Source: Bombus terrestris
Lineage: Eukaryota > Arthropoda > Insecta > Hymenoptera > Apidae
Length of the DNA: 64,000 nt
NCBI RefSeq assembly: GCF_910591885.1
Contig: NC_063282.1
Location: 4,528,001 to 4,592,000 of the forward strand
Direction: 5' to 3'
The notes beneath the pieces are model-generated. The model was not told the origin of the DNA. It ran no database searches and saw nothing but the letters and a program-made list of their open reading frames with translations. Positions within the stretch are counted from its first letter, which is position 1. Every line of letters starts with the position of its first letter. A program made the position numbers and the translations under genes. Shown one piece after another: positions 35,489 to 46,240 of this stretch.

Positions 35489-35670
35489 CTAAAAGGACAC
35501 ACGGGGAGCGCTTCCACGTCTCGAATTAGGAAGACTCTTCGCGAGTTTTATCACTACCGGAATTGTGTCCCGGGACCCTTCCCTCGCTGCGTCAACCAGC
35601 CTGCTACCGCGTAATCGATGAATAAGAATCGACCTGCGCTCTTTTGCTCTTTTACAACGACCGTACTTAC

Positions 35671-35778
35671 TCGCCACTCTCCTTCCTCTTCTTTTTTTCC
35701 AAGCTTCTACCGCGCACAGACTTTGTATCATACGCCATTGCTATCCTCAGAAAATTTTATCGTTTCGTTTAATCGTCG
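35671..35778 (-). CDS. candidate first coding exon (unassigned)
   Basis: An acceptor-like TTTTGCTTGACAG ends at 35779 on the minus strand. The ATG at 35738, in good context (GATAGCAATGG) with an in-frame TAA upstream, opens MAYDTKSVRGRSLEKKK followed by RKESG. The exon ends at an excellent donor, GGCGA|GTAAGTACGG. About 40 nt would be leader and 68 nt coding, leaving in phase 2. The basic, hydrophilic N-terminus suits an intracellular protein, but I do not recognise it. The next candidate exon at 35460-35488 joins in frame. The strand is opposite to the signal-peptide-like frame nearby, so at most one of the two calls is likely to be right. Confidence 0.3.
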
Positions 35779-35872
35779 CTGTCAAGCAAAATTTTTCATC
35801 GTTGTCTCGACGATTTGCAGGGATTTTAAGATTCCTGAGAAAATATGCAAGGGGGGGATAATCGAAGCGTGC

Positions 35873-35890
35873 GATTTCTCGCGAGAAATC
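35873..35890. repeat. 18-bp perfect palindrome
   Basis: GATTTCTCGCGAGAAATC is exactly self-complementary with a TCTCGCGAGA centre. TCTCGCGAGA is also known as a promoter motif in animals; whether it functions here is unknown. Confidence 0.65.
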
Positions 35891-37680
35891 TACGCGAATA
35901 AGTACGTAAGACGACGTTCCCGTCATCGGGCCGACAGTATTCAATCAAAGTGGCTAAAGAACAGGCCGGAACGAACGGTCGGTCACGTGTGGTTGCACGC
36001 AACGTGACGCGCAATGGTGCGTGCCTGGAAGCCCGGAGGAGCATGGAAACAGGGTTGGGACAAGCAATTTTCCGGAACGCCTCGGTTCCAGCCAGCGATA
36101 GATTTCCAGAACGATTAGACTGCGCTGGTCTTCGTTTCAATTTCCTCCTTTTATCGGTGACCGTGTGGGACCACTGCCTGCCGTACTTACTCAAACCTCT
36201 CCAGTCACCGTTCGATTTTTATTCGATTCGCGAGCCAGCTCGTAATTCTATTGTTTTCACGGACTATTAAGTAGTCGGGTAATAGGCCACTTCCGGTTAA
36301 ACGAGGATGCTCGTGAGCACCGGCAAGCTGAAACTCTTCGAATGCAGGAAAGGGCGCGGCCGCAGCCTAATTCCTTGAAAGATTAAGGAGAGGCATGGCC
36401 TGGCTCTCGACTTCTTCGACCTCCATTTCAACCGGCGACCTCCTCGTCCACCTTTTACCCTCTCGTCCCGTCTACCCTTTTGCGAGCCGACTATAACGCT
36501 CGTTATCCACGAACGAGTGGCTATTTCGCTTCCTTTCTCACGTCGTTTGTCCTCCCTCGCGATTCGACCCGGGCTAGATGATTTACGATCAATACTCGCG
36601 CGATCTCGCGCCGCTCCGCTCCCTGACAGACCTTCTTTTCCGACCGGCAGACAATCTTCCATACAAGATCAAGGTTTCTACTATTTCACCGACCTATTCG
36701 TTCTTCAGGAGCGCTTAAAACATCAGCGTTCTCTGTCAATTTTGTATAGTAAAAATGCCGCAAGTGTTTTTAATATTTTCGCGAACCGTCCATTCGAGTT
36801 TACGATTTTGTTCAATCGATTTTCGAGGAGATTAATATTTGTTGCAAAGAATCGTCGATCTTTAGAAGCGAAATTATCCCGTGAAGTCATCGATAGTTTG
36901 GCCGTTCTCCGTTTCTAAATATTCAGATATTTAATTGCGGTATTGGAGGGAAATATCCTTGGAACGAAGACGAGTAAACCATCGTTAGCATGTTCTTATA
37001 TTTATAGCTTCATCATCGTATCCTTCGCAAATATCATCGACTTGTACCTACGGTGCTACTTTATCGAAACTTGTATAATCTTTTTGATCGCGGACATTTT
37101 CTCGATTTTACTGACATACAAACTCAGAATATTCTTATTTATATAATATTGTTCTATTATTTATCGTCGAAGAAAGACATCTGTTGTTATTACGTACAAC
37201 TTCTACTTATTCGTCATAATTTCATTTAGTTTGGTAGCTGCGAGAAATTGTGTAGGATTGAAATTTACAAAGATCCAAGCTATTTATAGGAATTGCGAGA
37301 GAACTTGTTGTTCCCTCGGAGTTTGATTTGGCAGTTAGCGAAATCGCGGTGTTTTTTTTTCCTTTTAAGGTTTGAAGGAAGAATGAGAATAGCCTGTTCA
37401 TGATAATCATGAATGAAAAAACGTTTTTCCATTTCGCGTTTACCAAAGGAATATTGGTAGAATGCAGCGACACACGTTAGCGCGTGTCGACGCCAAAGTC
37501 GTGAGTAGAATGTCCACGACTGATTAATTTCCAGCGTTTAACCTACATGCGAGTAGTCTGGGAAGGTGCCTGTCAGACCGCGCGTATCATATCTACTCAA
37601 AATTTCTATACTGCCACGTAGGATTGCGTGACATCGATCGGTACTCGATCAACGACTAAATTAATGACCTATAAACACCT
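35891..37680. other. non-coding stretch
   Basis: No supported gene. A minus-strand donor-like site (TTTGA|GTAAGTACGG, near 36188) lacks a convincing exon behind it. Frames at 36.3-36.9 kb overlap on both strands without domain evidence. The rest is AT-rich. Confidence 0.45.
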
Positions 37681-38000
37681 ATGAAACAATGTCTGTATGT
37701 GTTTCGTTCAAATTATATTCCAAATCTTACTACTACTAATCTGCAACTTGTACTTGATGTACTAGTGTTTGTGCTCGAGAAATATTTCAAGCTTGAAAAT
37801 TCGCTAGAGGCTCTCCCTATAGTTTTAAAATAATAGTCAAAACGTTATGCAGTGAATAATTTTCTGTATGCGTATGATTCGATCAAAGTTGTATTCCAAA
37901 TTTTGCCAGTTAAAATATCAATTGTTCGTTTATATTTTAATATATCAGATAATCGTGCACCAAAGTGTTTTACGCTCGAGAAGTAACTAGAAATTTCCTT
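37681..38000 (+). repeat. degenerate two-unit tandem duplication, offset about 175-200 bp
   Basis: Matching blocks occur in the same order in both halves: CTGTATGTGTTTCGTTCAA / CTGTATGCGTATGATTCGA, ATTCCAAAT (37717 and 37893), and GTGCTCGAGAA / TACGCTCGAGAA (about 37772 and 37973). Spacing drifts by about 25 bp because of indels. Confidence 0.5.
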
Positions 38001-38284
38001 AATTTCCTTTCTCTAGATCTTAGTCGTGAAAACATATAGATTTCCCATCTGCAACATCTTTGATTCGTCTTACATTCGTGTTGCAAAATACCCTGCATTT
38101 GAAGGATAACAAAATGTCTAATTCAGAATATTGGAAAAAATGTATAGAGTTGTCGTCTAAAATACGTTTACAATATGTGTTATAATATTTTAACGTTCTT
38201 CTTCGACGTTCTTTAGGTATTCCAAGAAATCTAATTGCAAAAGATTTCGCGTAACGCGAGTCTCGAAAGGGCCGATCCTCGGTT
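38001..38284. other. non-coding stretch
   Basis: No feature is seen beyond short AT-rich frames on the minus strand that run into the following purine-rich tract. Confidence 0.4.
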
Positions 38285-39300
38285 GTACAGGGATGAAATA
38301 ATCGAGACAGGGAGGAAGAAGTAGCGGAGAAAGACGAAGGAGAGGTGGAGGAGGATAAGAAAAGGAAGAAGAAGAGCGTCATCGACGGTAGGAGAACGTT
38401 GTCTCCGGATCGGAACGCGCGCGTATCGAGTCGTCTACGTAAAAGTGCAGCTATAGTCTTTGGGTAGAGCGAGCTTTGGAAGAGAGAAGGAGTTTGCTTA
38501 CTCGGTTTCACGGAGTAAAAGAGAGGAGGAGAGAGCTAGAGAGGGAGAGAGCGTCCTGCGGAGGCCCTCGAGGTTGGTCGGAGGTGGCTCCGCCTCGTGT
38601 CCGCCTCCAGAACCCGATTGGATGGCAAATTCTCCCGCCTCGAGGCTCATTTGTTTATTAATGTTGTAATCACCCGCGTGATCCTCTTTTGTCCCGTTCC
38701 CTCCGTCTCTTCCACACGGCTCTTGTCCCGCGGAATGCGACCAGTTTCGACTCGCTTCTTGCAGCCTCTCCTCGTCCTTCGGCTCTCCCTCTGCTCTCTC
38801 GCTACTCTTTCCTCCTTTCTTCCTTTCCTCCTTCTCTTGTTCCATCTCCTTCTCACGCTCCGCTTCCTCTATTCCCTCTCTCCACCCCTCAAACGCGAGC
38901 AAACACACCATCTCTCCCTCCGAAGCCCTCGTTCTCTTTCTCTGCGTTATCGCTCACGGTCTCGCTCATTTTCTTCTTCTCATCCTCCCTCCCTTCTCGA
39001 CCTCCTCCTCCACCAGCGTCACCTCCTCCACCCTTTCGCTGGTCACTCTGTTCAAGGGAGACCAGAGAGAACTTCGTTTCTTCATCTCATCGCATCGTCG
39101 TCGTCGTTGTCGTCGTCGCCGTCGTCGTCGTCGTCGCGTCGTTCCCCTCGTTCGCTTTTCTGCGTCCTTTTCTTCAGCCGCGGGTGGTTCCTTTTCCACC
39201 CGAGTTCGCGCCACCGCTCTCTCCCTTTCTCTCTCACTCTCCTCGCTCCTATTTCGTTCTCCTTCTTCTACGGATTCTCCTTCAGCTTCTCTAGACGCTT
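38285..39300 (+). repeat. purine-rich then long pyrimidine-rich region with (GTC)n
   Basis: Plus-strand purine bias at about 38285-38390 and 38470-38560, then about 600 bases of strong pyrimidine bias at 38690-39300 containing GTC triplets at 39095-39140. The longest frame of the window (262 codons, 38597-39385) lies here. It is a Ser/Leu/Arg/Phe-rich translation of the tract, and a second frame of 201 codons overlaps it, so neither is annotated as a gene. Confidence 0.75.
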
Positions 39301-41389
39301 CTCCTCTCGTCTTCGTTCCTCTTCCATTCGGTTTGCTCGTTTTGCCCGCTGTCGATCGCGGTTCGAACGCGCTCTTCGAATTTAAACGCGACTCGGTGTC
39401 TCGTATCGCTTGGCAAATGAACGAATACCGTGGCCGCCGCTTTATTGCACGCCGCAATCATTTCCCGAGCTCTCGTTGACCAGCTTTCCCGATCGCAAGT
39501 CTTGGACCACGAGTTCGGTGTCTGCCAGCGGAGCGTTTCGCTGCTTTTTGTCAAATACCATCGGCGAGGATTTCCAGCGCGAGATTATCGTGACGGCCTG
39601 TTTATTTGGCCTGTCTTCGACAGCGTGACGGCGACAGGAAACGCTCCGACGACGGGAATCGACGTTGAGGGACGTTTACTCAGCCAGTCTGACGTTCCGT
39701 ATGAAATCCAAGATGCCGGGCTAACGCCGGGACGCGACGTGAAACAACAAGCTCCGATGAAAGCACCTAAATAGTCGTTCCAGAACGGGGGAAACCGTGC
39801 TCGTCTGGGTAAATCTTATTTTTGGACGATGTTCGATAAATTGTGAAAGCACGGATAGAAACTATCCTTTGTTTCGCCGTTTGCGTGCTATGATCGGCTA
39901 CGTATAATTGCGTTCGAGGTTTTGAAACACCGGGTTTCTCTTCTTTTGTCTCATAAAACATAATTACGTAGGCTGTGCTATTGTCTCGCAGTGACTTCTT
40001 CTGCGAGTCTTCTACAATGTTGTAGAGCCAACTGTTTGCCCTGTCAACGTTTATTATACTTACATAATTTTTGTATAGGCACATTGTTTGTTATTCGTTG
40101 AAATACACCGATAAAAATAACACGACGATGATTTGTTAAAACCTAAGGATATACATGACGCGATTCAATTATATCGAATTATATATTCGTGAGACATTGT
40201 ACTCACAATGTTACTAGTGGGCAATGTGAGCAGCATCGGGGAATTGCTAATGGACAGTCTTTTAATGACAGTTTAACCGACTCCCGTGACGATCCCTTTC
40301 GATTCCGTTCAATTAACCGATCGAAGAATAATCGACGACCATGAAATCGGATTTCACGTGAGGCCGGCCTACGTGAGGGAATTCTAAGAGGATCGAAATG
40401 ATTGCGTTAAGTGTTTTCATGCACGTGCACGCGGCCATTCGATCCCGATGAGATCTAGCCGGTGAAATGGATTGATTAACGCGAATCTTACACGGAAAAA
40501 CTATAAATTACGCGGCAAATACAGGCTCAAAGATCGCTTCATAGACGAAGATCTTTTTACTTTCTTTCAATACCAAATAGCCTTCTTCTTGCTCCTATCC
40601 TTGGTTTACTCGAATCACTCTCTTGCTTTTAATATCCTTTATCGTTCAAACTAAATCTATATTGTCCACTAATAAAGTATTATCATTATACGATAGTCAG
40701 TTTGACTGTGACATAACGAGCTTGGTCGTTGTACGGAAAATTCGGGATTGAATTCTACGATGTTGGAGCTTATTTTAATCGATTAACCCTTTCACTGTTA
40801 AACGCGTACGTGACATGTATATATCGAAAAATATAAACCGTTACAGTGTACAGTAATTGCGATGACACACGAAGGACAGTGTGTTTCCTGTTTTAAAATC
40901 CAGCACACAAGCAGCAGCGCACGATAATCGATACGTAAATAACTGTAGCAAAAATCTGTTTACACGATCTTTTCGACAGACAAATGGTTTATACGATCGG
41001 AATTCACATTCAGATAAGTGAATTCAAGTGACAAAAGTTTATTCGACCAAGCATTGTCTAAAACTTCGTTCCAACGAATGGAGTTCGTACAAAGGGAATT
41101 CTACCGTGCACACGTGCGCTATCAATTATTTTTACTTTAATCCTCAGCAAAGGGCTCGATTCCTCTAGCCCGCGTCTATAGTTCGTCCACTCCATAAAGC
41201 AAACGTTACTCCGAATTATGTTTTTCGAATTGTACGACCAAGATGGCGTGATCTGGTGGTAACACGAGCAGCTGACAAACCCACGCGAAACTCGTACTTT
41301 CGCCATCGATGAATTACCCCAATCATATTCGTTCATTAGAGAAATAAGAGGCAGCGTGGTCTTCCTACCCTGTTGTTGTTCTTCCGCCA
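39301..41389. other. non-coding stretch
   Basis: No supported gene. The 39.4-39.77 kb patch has moderate GC and a 114-codon frame without recognisable domain. The remainder is AT-rich. Confidence 0.4.
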
Positions 41390-42230
41390 TCCGGCGAGAA
41401 AAACAAGCGAAGGAGATAGAAAGAGAAAGAGAGAGAGAGAGAGGAAAGGAGGGCCCGGCTCGCGGTGGAGGTTTCCTTCTTTCCGCGTGTGGACGTGTTC
41501 CAAATGTAGAATTCCTCGCGCGGAGGGCGTGGCGCGCCGGTACGCTTCGTTGTTATTCCGAAATGACGAATCATAATGTATAATGCCCGAGCCTTTTTCC
41601 TTCGCGGCGGTGTTGGTGCACGTAGGTGCACCTGTCCGTGAAAGCACCTTTGGTAGTAAAGTGATATGCCGCCTCCTCCCCTCATCCCCGATCTTCTCCC
41701 CGTGGTACTATTTCTATCCTCGTCGAACAGGCGAGCCAAGCCGCGTTTCGTTACCTCCTTGTCTCGTTTCCTTCGTTGCCCTCCCTTCGTTCCTTCTTTT
41801 CTGCAGCTCTGTTGGTTGGACCCTGTAACGGGGCCCACAAGCTGGCTGCTAGTACTTACACAGCTTATTCAAATGAAGCCAGGATTGCTCGATGTATCTC
41901 GGGACTAACTGGATTCTCAAAATTAAAAAAGGAGAGTAGGGGGCTGGTGTGTGCGCGCGTGCGCGCGCGCGCCAGCTCGTGGAACGAGCCCGCCGAAACG
42001 AAGAAGCGATTCGAGGAACGCTTTTGCTTCTTTTCTTTCACCGGCAGCTATATGCTTCTCCGACCCTTTCTCACTCTCGTACCCTATCTTCGTACTTGTT
42101 CCTCGTCCTCTCTTATTGCGTTTGTTGCGTCCTGCTCGCCACGTTTCTTTGTCTTCGTCTTATAGTCTTATCGTTTCGTTTCTCTTAACGTTCGCCTCGT
42201 CATCGTGCCCTTCGCCCGTTTAGCAATCGT
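41390..42230 (+). repeat. purine-rich then pyrimidine-rich region with (AG)n and (GC)n
   Basis: Purine-rich at about 41390-41450 with an AG run (41427-41443), pyrimidine-rich at about 41660-41810 and 42030-42230, with a GC/GT alternating run at 41949-41972 in between. Frames on both strands are compositional. A donor-like GTAAGTACTAG on the minus strand near 41855 has only a weak upstream acceptor. Confidence 0.6.
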
Positions 42231-43023
42231 TCTTTCTTCGCGCTCGACGACGATTCAAGGAGTGGCGCTGCGACAAACCGAAGATTACAAGTCCTTTACC
42301 GGGTGTTGCACCGAAGGCGGAGGTGCGACCAAGTGCATGGAACGGATGACTTAGAGAAACAGTCGAAAATCTTTCTTCAAACTTCCTTTCGAATCTCGTT
42401 CCTCCTTTTTTAACGAGCTTGCTGCTTCTCGTAATTGACAGATAACCGATTGCTTAGCGGAACTGCGTTTAGCAGTAAACATAACGCTTTTTATTGTACA
42501 CAGGCAACTTTACCGATCGATCAAACGATAAACCTATTTGTCTTTGGTAAAACGGATCTCAGATTGTGTGTTCTTTACAAAGTAACAAATGCACGTACGT
42601 ATTTGTTTTCGTTAAAACTTGTCTCCGATCTTAATACGCTTTTTATAAAATCGTCGGAAAAGTGTGTCCTACAGGAACCTATTTTTCTCCAGAAGATTAG
42701 AACGAATTTCGTTTGTGAAACAGTAAGATTCCTCCGAGGATAAGTCTCTCGTCGATTCGCGTCGTTCGAAGTACGTATCTTAATCATCGCTATATCGACC
42801 CTCTTTTCTAACTTCGAATTCTCATGTTTCGTCAATTAATCACGGATTAAGTTGCTTTTACTCGCGGATAGAAGGTTCAGTGTAAGGATCGGTTCGCTTT
42901 ATTCTCGAAAAGCCTCGCGTGTCTCTACTTTCGCGCTTATTTTCGCCCACGTTCGAAAGTAAAACTCAGGAACGAGCGAAATCCTCGCTTGAAACATCCT
43001 AATCCTTCACCCGCGTTTTCCAG
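42231..43023. other. non-coding stretch
   Basis: No supported gene. It ends in the acceptor of the next candidate exon (ACCCGCGTTTTCCAG). Confidence 0.4.
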
Positions 43024-43111
43024 GTCACAGTAGTCATCAAAATTTCATCGATCCACGATCAATCCTCGGCGTGAAAGCGGGCAGAAAGTTACGCGAACGT
43101 TTCAGGCTCAG
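43024..43111 (+). CDS. candidate 88-nt exon (unassigned)
   Basis: A good acceptor (TCACCCGCGTTTTCCAG) precedes 88 nt ending at a usable donor, GCTCAG|GTAACG. Only one frame is open across it; it reads HSSHQNFIDPRSILGVK then AGRKLRERFRLR. The other two frames are stopped, which is slightly better evidence than an exon open in all frames. A minus-strand frame overlaps (43037-43255). No family is recognised. Confidence 0.25.
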
Positions 43112-43690
43112 GTAACGCTTATTTATCTCCGGTTCGGCGGCGAGTTTTCGACGCTGGTCGCCATTGTGTCCTAGGGGCACGCAGCTCCTATTCATCAGTA
43201 AGAAATTGCGTAACCGCAAAGCGGAGCAGGAGGCTCCTGTCGTCACATTAAGCACGCATTTAGCGAGTTTTCGGCCCCTAGAAAGGGTCGTGCGTGGAAA
43301 TCTTATACGTTCTGGCCTCTGGTCCGAACAAAAAAAGGAAAGTAGGGAGCCGGCTACCTTCCGTCCTTCTACGAGCCGAAGATCCGTCCGTTGCGAATTT
43401 CACGATCGTCGTCGACACTTGGCGACGCTGGAAATCGGTTCGGAAATCGATCAGGTCGATCGTTTTGTCCCTCCCTGGCACGCCTTCCTTCCTACGTTCT
43501 TTAAAAATCCATTCGGCCACGTTGTATCGCGTGACTCGTCGCGTCTGCTCAGCTGCTCCCATTGGAAAACGTGTTTGGCCAGCGGATTTCGACTTTGATC
43601 GCGGCTCACGAGATCTCGGAGATTCGGAAATGCTAGTCTAGTCTGTTTACTATTAACGTCTATTCTTTCGCTGCGCCTCGACTTTCCAGC
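43112..43690. other. non-coding stretch
   Basis: Moderate-GC sequence with frames on both strands up to 144 codons, none with a recognisable domain or matching splice sites. Confidence 0.4.
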
Positions 43691-43940
43691 GATTCGAAGT
43701 TCTTCGAGATTACGAAGATTCATTCGGAACCAGTTCGAAGAGTCTCAGATCCCATCGCCGGCTTTAAATCTAAGATTCGTGGTTCTTCAAGACTATGAAG
43801 ACTCGTTCAGCGTCGTATGAAAGCGTCTCGGATCCCGTCACTAGCGCTGCTGCAGAATACAACATTTTTCAGTACTCTGCAGATTCGTTTCGACTCGCTT
43901 GGGAATATTTCAGGTCCCGACGTTAGCGCCGAATTTAGAA
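43691..43940 (+). repeat. three-unit tandem repeat, period about 83 bp
   Basis: Anchors GAAGATTCATTC (43714), GAAGACTCGTTC (43797) and CAGATTCGTTTC (about 43879) are spaced 82-83 bp apart. Each is followed by related blocks (GAGTCTCAGATCCCATCG / GCGTCTCGGATCCCGTCA / ATATTTCAGGTCCCGACG). Units are diverged by substitutions. A fourth unit is not clear on either side. Confidence 0.7.
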
Positions 43941-44100
43941 AGCTAGTCTGGCTAAGACGAGCGATCCGCCGGCGATGAGGTAACGATCAGAATGACTCGT
44001 AGATTCGCGAAACCGATCGCAATTTAAATTCGAAAGTCTCTTCGTCTCCCGGAACTCCTGCATGGTAAATGACATTTCGTATCGATCACCGTGCTCGATA

Positions 44101-44310
44101 TATACAGGGTGAGGCCACGGGGACCAGGTGCCACCGATCACTCACCGAAACCTTCGTCGTACGAGTTAATTTGTTCCTTTTATCAGATAAAAGCTTCGAT
44201 TCCTGTCATTATAGAAAAAAAAAAAAAAAATCAGGAAATTCATGGTCAGCTTGCTACTGTAAGATAGATGTTACTTATACAGGATTAATTCGAGTGTTTC
44301 ACCCTGTATA
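44101..44310. mobile_element. probable MITE, 210 bp
   Basis: TATACAGGGTGA at 44101-44112 and its exact reverse complement TCACCCTGTATA at 44299-44310 bound a 210-bp segment with no coding capacity and an internal A-run. If the outer TA on each side is the target duplication, the inverted repeat is TACAGGGTGA. That is consistent with a small non-autonomous element moved by a Tc1/mariner-like transposase. No second copy is found in the window, so the call rests on end symmetry. Confidence 0.5.
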
Positions 44311-45143
44311 CGTATCTGGGTGATCGAGACGAGATGAAACAGGCCTTGATAGCGCACGCACGATGAGAACGCGGAGAGTTTCGATGATTGAGCAACTGGT
44401 GGGATCGAATAAATCATTCGAGGCTAGCGCAATCGTGAGCTATGCCTTTGCTAGCTTCCAGAATTCTGACGAAAGTCGTGTGAAATATTTGACAGCTGGA
44501 AATCGATCATCCATATGCAAAAACATGGAGAAATTTTGAAATAGAATTGTAATATTCTGGAAAGGATAACCCAGGAAAATTGAGAAAATTAATTTCAATG
44601 TTAAGAAAGTTTATCACTTATAAAAATATCACGAAGGAAATTGGTGCGGAGAATTAAATAGTAGCGAAATACTGCAAACATCGAAAGATAGATCGTGCAC
44701 TTTCCGCAGCCTCGTGTTCTTTTTCTTCTCTTTATCCTTTCGTGTATCTTCCATTGCGAAAATGATTTGCATATCGCTAAGCTTCTTATTTTCCACCATT
44801 ATCTGTGAAGATTCCAAAAATTACCTAACTCGACCGAAAACACTGTCTATTCTAACAGCAATACTAGGAAAATTCCACATATTTTTGTTGATGTATTAGT
44901 CACGATAATTAACTAAATCGTATAAAATAATATACCTACGTAAAAAATTTATTAGTCACAAATGCAAGATGAAAATGGCTAAAACCACCTCTAACGTATC
45001 TAAAAATCCTCTCACGCCTTAATCATCCCTTCACAGCCATTCATCAACGAAACATCCGGCGTGAAACGATAACGCCGCGGGTCACGATTAATTTCCCAAA
45101 GATCGCTTCTTCTTTCGCTGGATGTGTTTGCTGGTGGTTGCAG
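44311..45143. other. non-coding stretch
   Basis: AT-rich, no supported feature. Confidence 0.45.
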
Positions 45144-45216
45144 TGGCCGTGTATCCGGTCCGCGGCCTGCAGACGCAACAGTTTCTGCTGGTGGGGCACG
45201 TTTTACGGAGAAACGA
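45144..45216 (+). CDS. weak candidate exon, 73 nt (unassigned)
   Basis: An acceptor (TGTTTGCTGGTGGTTGCAG) and a donor (AAACGA|GTAAGC) bracket 73 nt open in a frame reading VAVYPVRGLQTQQFLLVGH. Extending that frame upstream reaches an ATG in MCLLVVAVAV. The pyrimidine content of the acceptor is modest. A competing minus-strand splice pair lies at 45359-45501. No homologue is recognised. Confidence 0.17.
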
Positions 45217-45770
45217 GTAAGCATAATATTGATATAGCCGGTGCGCGAGGCGACGTTGATATCGTTCGAGCGATACCACCATGGTCGCTGTCCGGCCAAC
45301 CCGTAGGGTTCCATTCGTCCTGACGGCGCTCTCGTCCATGCGATCCCTGGAAACTCACCGGGGGCTTCCCTTCGCCCTTTGCCGCGCTCGTCTCGCATCG
45401 CCAGCAAGCTGGAGCCCCTTTTCTGTCGGGCCCCGAAGGCCCAGATAACGCGAGCATGTGGCGTGGGCGAGCAACCGTACGCTCCGATGCGGTTCGGATT
45501 TCTGCAATTGCACGCTCACCTTCTTCTACGTTTCGCCTTCGGTATTTTTCTCCCAGAGTATTCTTCTTCGTTGCTGATCCTCTTCGTCGTCGCGTCCTTC
45601 CACGCACGCTCACTGTGTGAGTCAGGATAGATGGAAACCTCGTCACTTTGATCATCATTGGAAATAGTAGATCGGAACTTGGTTGCACCGATATGATTCT
45701 AAAAAGCCGGCACGTGATTCGATATTTTGTAACTTTGGTGATAGTTCGATGTTGAAATTTCAGACGTTGG
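45217..45770. other. GC-richer non-coding patch
   Basis: CpG-containing sequence with long frames on the minus strand (up to 219 codons) but no recognised domain. A minus-strand acceptor near 45502 and a donor (CCCCCG|GTGAGTTT) near 45358 bracket 143 nt that are open in all three frames, so the coding evidence is poor. Confidence 0.35.
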
Positions 45771-46240
45771 AAAGTAGCGGTTGTTTGGGTTAAATGTTGA
45801 ATTTTTAAGTAGCATAGGTTTCGTGTAATTTCGTGGAATATTACGTAGCTGAAAAGGAGCATAATTTGATGATTTGTTGATTATTGGATGAGGTTTAAGT
45901 AAAGGGATATCAGTTGTCTGGGTTAAATTTTGGGTTTTTAAGCAGATGGTGTTAGCGTTTTAAGTTAGAACAGTATATTTAATAGTACATAGTATATAGA
46001 ATATTTTCTCACCTCGATGATCATCGAACGTTGAAATATAAAGTACGAAAAGGTATTTGCCAATTGTTCCATTCAAGTAGAATAGGTCGTTCTTTTTCAA
46101 TTTTTCGGCGATTAATTTCAAGACTCATTATTGGAAAAAATTCGCAATTTGACATTTTGTTGCTTCAACGATCGATGGATATCGAAGTTCGAGATGCCCA
46201 AAGGTATTTATTGCAGCAACTTTTAAGTAGAATAGGTTAC
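45771..46240 (+). repeat. degenerate repeat, about four units at 130-160 bp spacing
   Basis: Blocks starting AAAGTAGCGGTTGTTTGGG (45771), AAAGGGATATCAGTTGTCTGG (45901), AAAGGTATTTGCCAATTG (about 46049) and AAAGGTATTTATTGCAGC (about 46199) are each followed by a TTTTTAAGTAGNATAGGTT-like block. The last two pairs are closest to each other. Outer limits are approximate. Confidence 0.5.

Noticed and set aside
38597..39385. 262-codon plus-strand frame, the longest in the window
   Set aside because: It lies in a pyrimidine-rich tract, is dominated by Ser, Leu, Arg and Phe, overlaps a 201-codon frame in another phase, and has no domain or splice context.
45359..45501. Minus-strand 143-nt exon candidate between an acceptor near 45502 and a GTGAGT donor
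   Set aside because: All three frames are open in a GC-rich patch, so there is no coding signal, and a plus-strand splice pair competes nearby.
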